A stretch of DNA of 6,639 nucleotides from Candidatus Thorarchaeota archaeon (lineage in GTDB: Archaea; Asgardarchaeota; Thorarchaeia; Thorarchaeales; Thorarchaeaceae), in the NCBI GenBank assembly GCA_029856425.1, contig JAHQWZ010000104.1, positions 1-6,639 of the forward strand, in the 5' to 3' direction. A program made the position numbers and the translations under genes. A model generated the notes under the pieces. That model was not told the origin of the DNA. It searched no databases and saw nothing but the letters and a program-made list of their open reading frames with translations. Below are positions 6,094 through 6,639 of the stretch, piece after piece (within the stretch, counting starts at the first letter, position 1; every line of letters starts with the position of its first letter).

Positions 6094-6112
6094 ACCATAG
6101 TGATACCATAGT
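6094..6112. repeat. 8-bp direct repeat with 11-bp period near the RR2 promoter
   Basis: ACCATAGT occurs at 6094-6101 and again at 6105-6112, one helical turn apart. The left copy also lies within a 12-bp imperfect palindrome TCACCATAGTGA (6092-6103, five of six pairs). It covers the transcription start predicted from the TATA box at 6125-6133, so a bound protein there would act as a repressor; this is inference. Confidence 0.45.
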
Positions 6113-6124
6113 CTTCTCCTTCGC

Positions 6125-6133
6125 GTTATAAAT
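6125..6133 (-). promoter_or_regulatory. Probable TATA box for the receiver-domain operon
   Basis: On the minus strand this reads ATTTATAAC, the best archaeal TATA match upstream of RR2. A start about 25 nt downstream would fall near 6102 and give a leader of about 90 nt. The same bases on the plus strand (TTATAAAT) could also support transcription to the right. Confidence 0.5.
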
Positions 6134-6187
6134 GATATGTGGCTGGTTTGCAGTCACAGAGTTCTTAGTCCGGATTTCACTCGTTTT

Positions 6188-6207
6188 TACCCTTAAGTGT
6201 AAGGGTA
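6188..6207. repeat. Perfect palindrome with 8-bp arms
   Basis: TACCCTTA (6188-6195) and TAAGGGTA (6200-6207) are exact reverse complements around an AGTG centre. It is preceded on the plus strand by five Ts and is not followed by a T-run in either direction, so it does not look like a terminator. It stands about 60 bp upstream of the proposed RR2 TATA box, a plausible activator site, or would form a short hairpin in a plus-strand RNA. Confidence 0.55.
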
Positions 6208-6274
6208 TATCGCACACTTGAATTGAAGCATTTCAGTCCAAAACACTTGATGTCAGATTGATTGGATCGGCTAT

Positions 6275-6293
6275 TATTCCTTTTTTTGGAATA
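6275..6293. repeat. 6-bp inverted repeat around a T7 tract
   Basis: TATTCC (6275-6280) and GGAATA (6288-6293) flank seven Ts. It begins an AT-rich stretch with further T-tracts at 6308-6311, 6331-6335 and 6351-6355. Such T-tracts end transcription in archaea when read on the plus strand, although no plus-strand gene is seen to the left. Confidence 0.35.
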
Positions 6294-6639
6294 TCAACCA
6301 CTCATACTTTTCTCCCTCAGATATTGACTATTTTTGGAAAGGTTTGTTCATTTTTCTAATTCGCATTGCATCTAATCTTATTGACATATAGTTATTATAT
6401 TATTCCGCATATGCAATATTGATATCTCCTATTATGAGGAAACTCAATTCGACATCCCCCTTTTGATGGGTGGGACTTGTTCATACTTGATGCATGACTT
6501 GGATACTGCTTTTGCTGGAGTCCGAACGTCATTCCCTTCTACCGTATTCGGTTTTCGAGTACACTCATTCATTCCCCCCTTGTCAGAGGTCGGAAGCTAT
6601 ACTCACTTACCGTGTACTGCTACCCTTTTCCGAGGATAA

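Larger units (their letters stand above)
6012..6639. other. Noncoding region upstream of the receiver operon
   Basis: No convincing gene is seen in these 628 bp on either strand; all three minus frames entering from the right edge hit stops within about 40 bases. The left third holds the RR2 leader, TATA box, direct repeat and palindrome listed separately. The middle (about 6250-6420) is AT-rich with T-tracts and loose ATATTGA-like words at 6321, 6379 and 6416, plus a 7-bp inverted pair ATTGCAT (6365-6371) and ATGCAAT (6411-6417). The right third (6440-6639) is less AT-rich and structureless to the eye. Confidence 0.6.

Noticed and set aside
6188..6207. Reading the 8-bp-arm palindrome as an intrinsic terminator
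   Set aside because: The T-run lies before the stem on the plus strand, and on the minus strand the stem is followed by As, so neither direction has stem then T-run.
6466..6639. A 57-codon plus-strand frame from ATG 6466 to a TAA that ends exactly at the window edge
   Set aside because: No ribosome site precedes it, the translation (Thr/Ser/Phe-rich, starting MGGTCSYLMHDLD) matches no family I know, and composition looks like intergenic DNA. The coincidence with the window edge carries no weight.
6012..6639. CRISPR array, tRNA or insertion sequence in the long noncoding tail
   Set aside because: There are no regularly spaced repeats of 20 bp or more, no cloverleaf-like arms with a T-loop motif, and no transposase fragment or paired terminal repeats with a target duplication.

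Overview
The window is most likely a chromosomal segment of an archaeon with mid-range GC. The evidence is a mix of ATG, GTG and TTG starts, short GGAG/GGTG-type ribosome sites, AT-rich TATA-like boxes rather than clear -35/-10 pairs, and a gene set (DUF389 membrane protein, LysE-type exporter, pyroglutamyl peptidase, stand-alone CheY-like receivers, TPR protein) that is common in archaea. The receiver and TPR proteins recall Asgard (Thorarchaeota-like) genomes, but that placement is a guess from protein style, not a demonstrated affiliation.

Left block (1-1747, all minus strand; transcribed right to left): a LysE-family amino-acid exporter, a pyrrolidone-carboxylate (pyroglutamyl) peptidase with its Glu/Cys/His triad intact, and the first 118 residues of an FAD-dependent amino-acid oxidase/dehydrogenase-type enzyme that runs off the left edge. 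Gaps are 52 and 62 bp, so this is probably one operon for handling peptide-derived amino acids: release of N-terminal pyroglutamate, oxidation of an amine or amino acid, and export of surplus.

Centre (1748-3477): a 174-bp divergent promoter region carries two compact palindromes, one overlapping a TATA-like stretch, and looks like a shared operator. It is followed on the plus strand by a DUF389 membrane protein with a soluble N-terminal domain and a low-complexity cytoplasmic-type tail, and by a 90-residue basic protein of unknown function. The latter converges on the next block; an 8-bp inverted repeat abuts both stop codons.

Right block (3478-6011, minus strand): two stand-alone receiver domains 15 bp apart, then a 527-residue TPR protein 143 bp downstream. 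The first receiver (RR2) is canonical. The second (RR1) has lost one of the paired acidic Mg2+ ligands. The TPR protein ends in four cysteines spaced exactly 11 residues apart (C-x10-C-x10-C-x10-C), a possible metal-binding tail. No histidine kinase or DNA-binding output domain is present, so inputs and outputs must lie elsewhere.

The last 628 bp (6012-6639) have no convincing gene. They hold the probable RR2 promoter, an 11-bp-period direct repeat near the predicted start site, a perfect 8-bp-arm palindrome and an AT-rich, T-tract-rich stretch. Nothing in the window amounts to a clearly new system; the most unusual items are the Cys-periodic TPR protein with its tandem receivers and the dense palindromes in the two regulatory regions.
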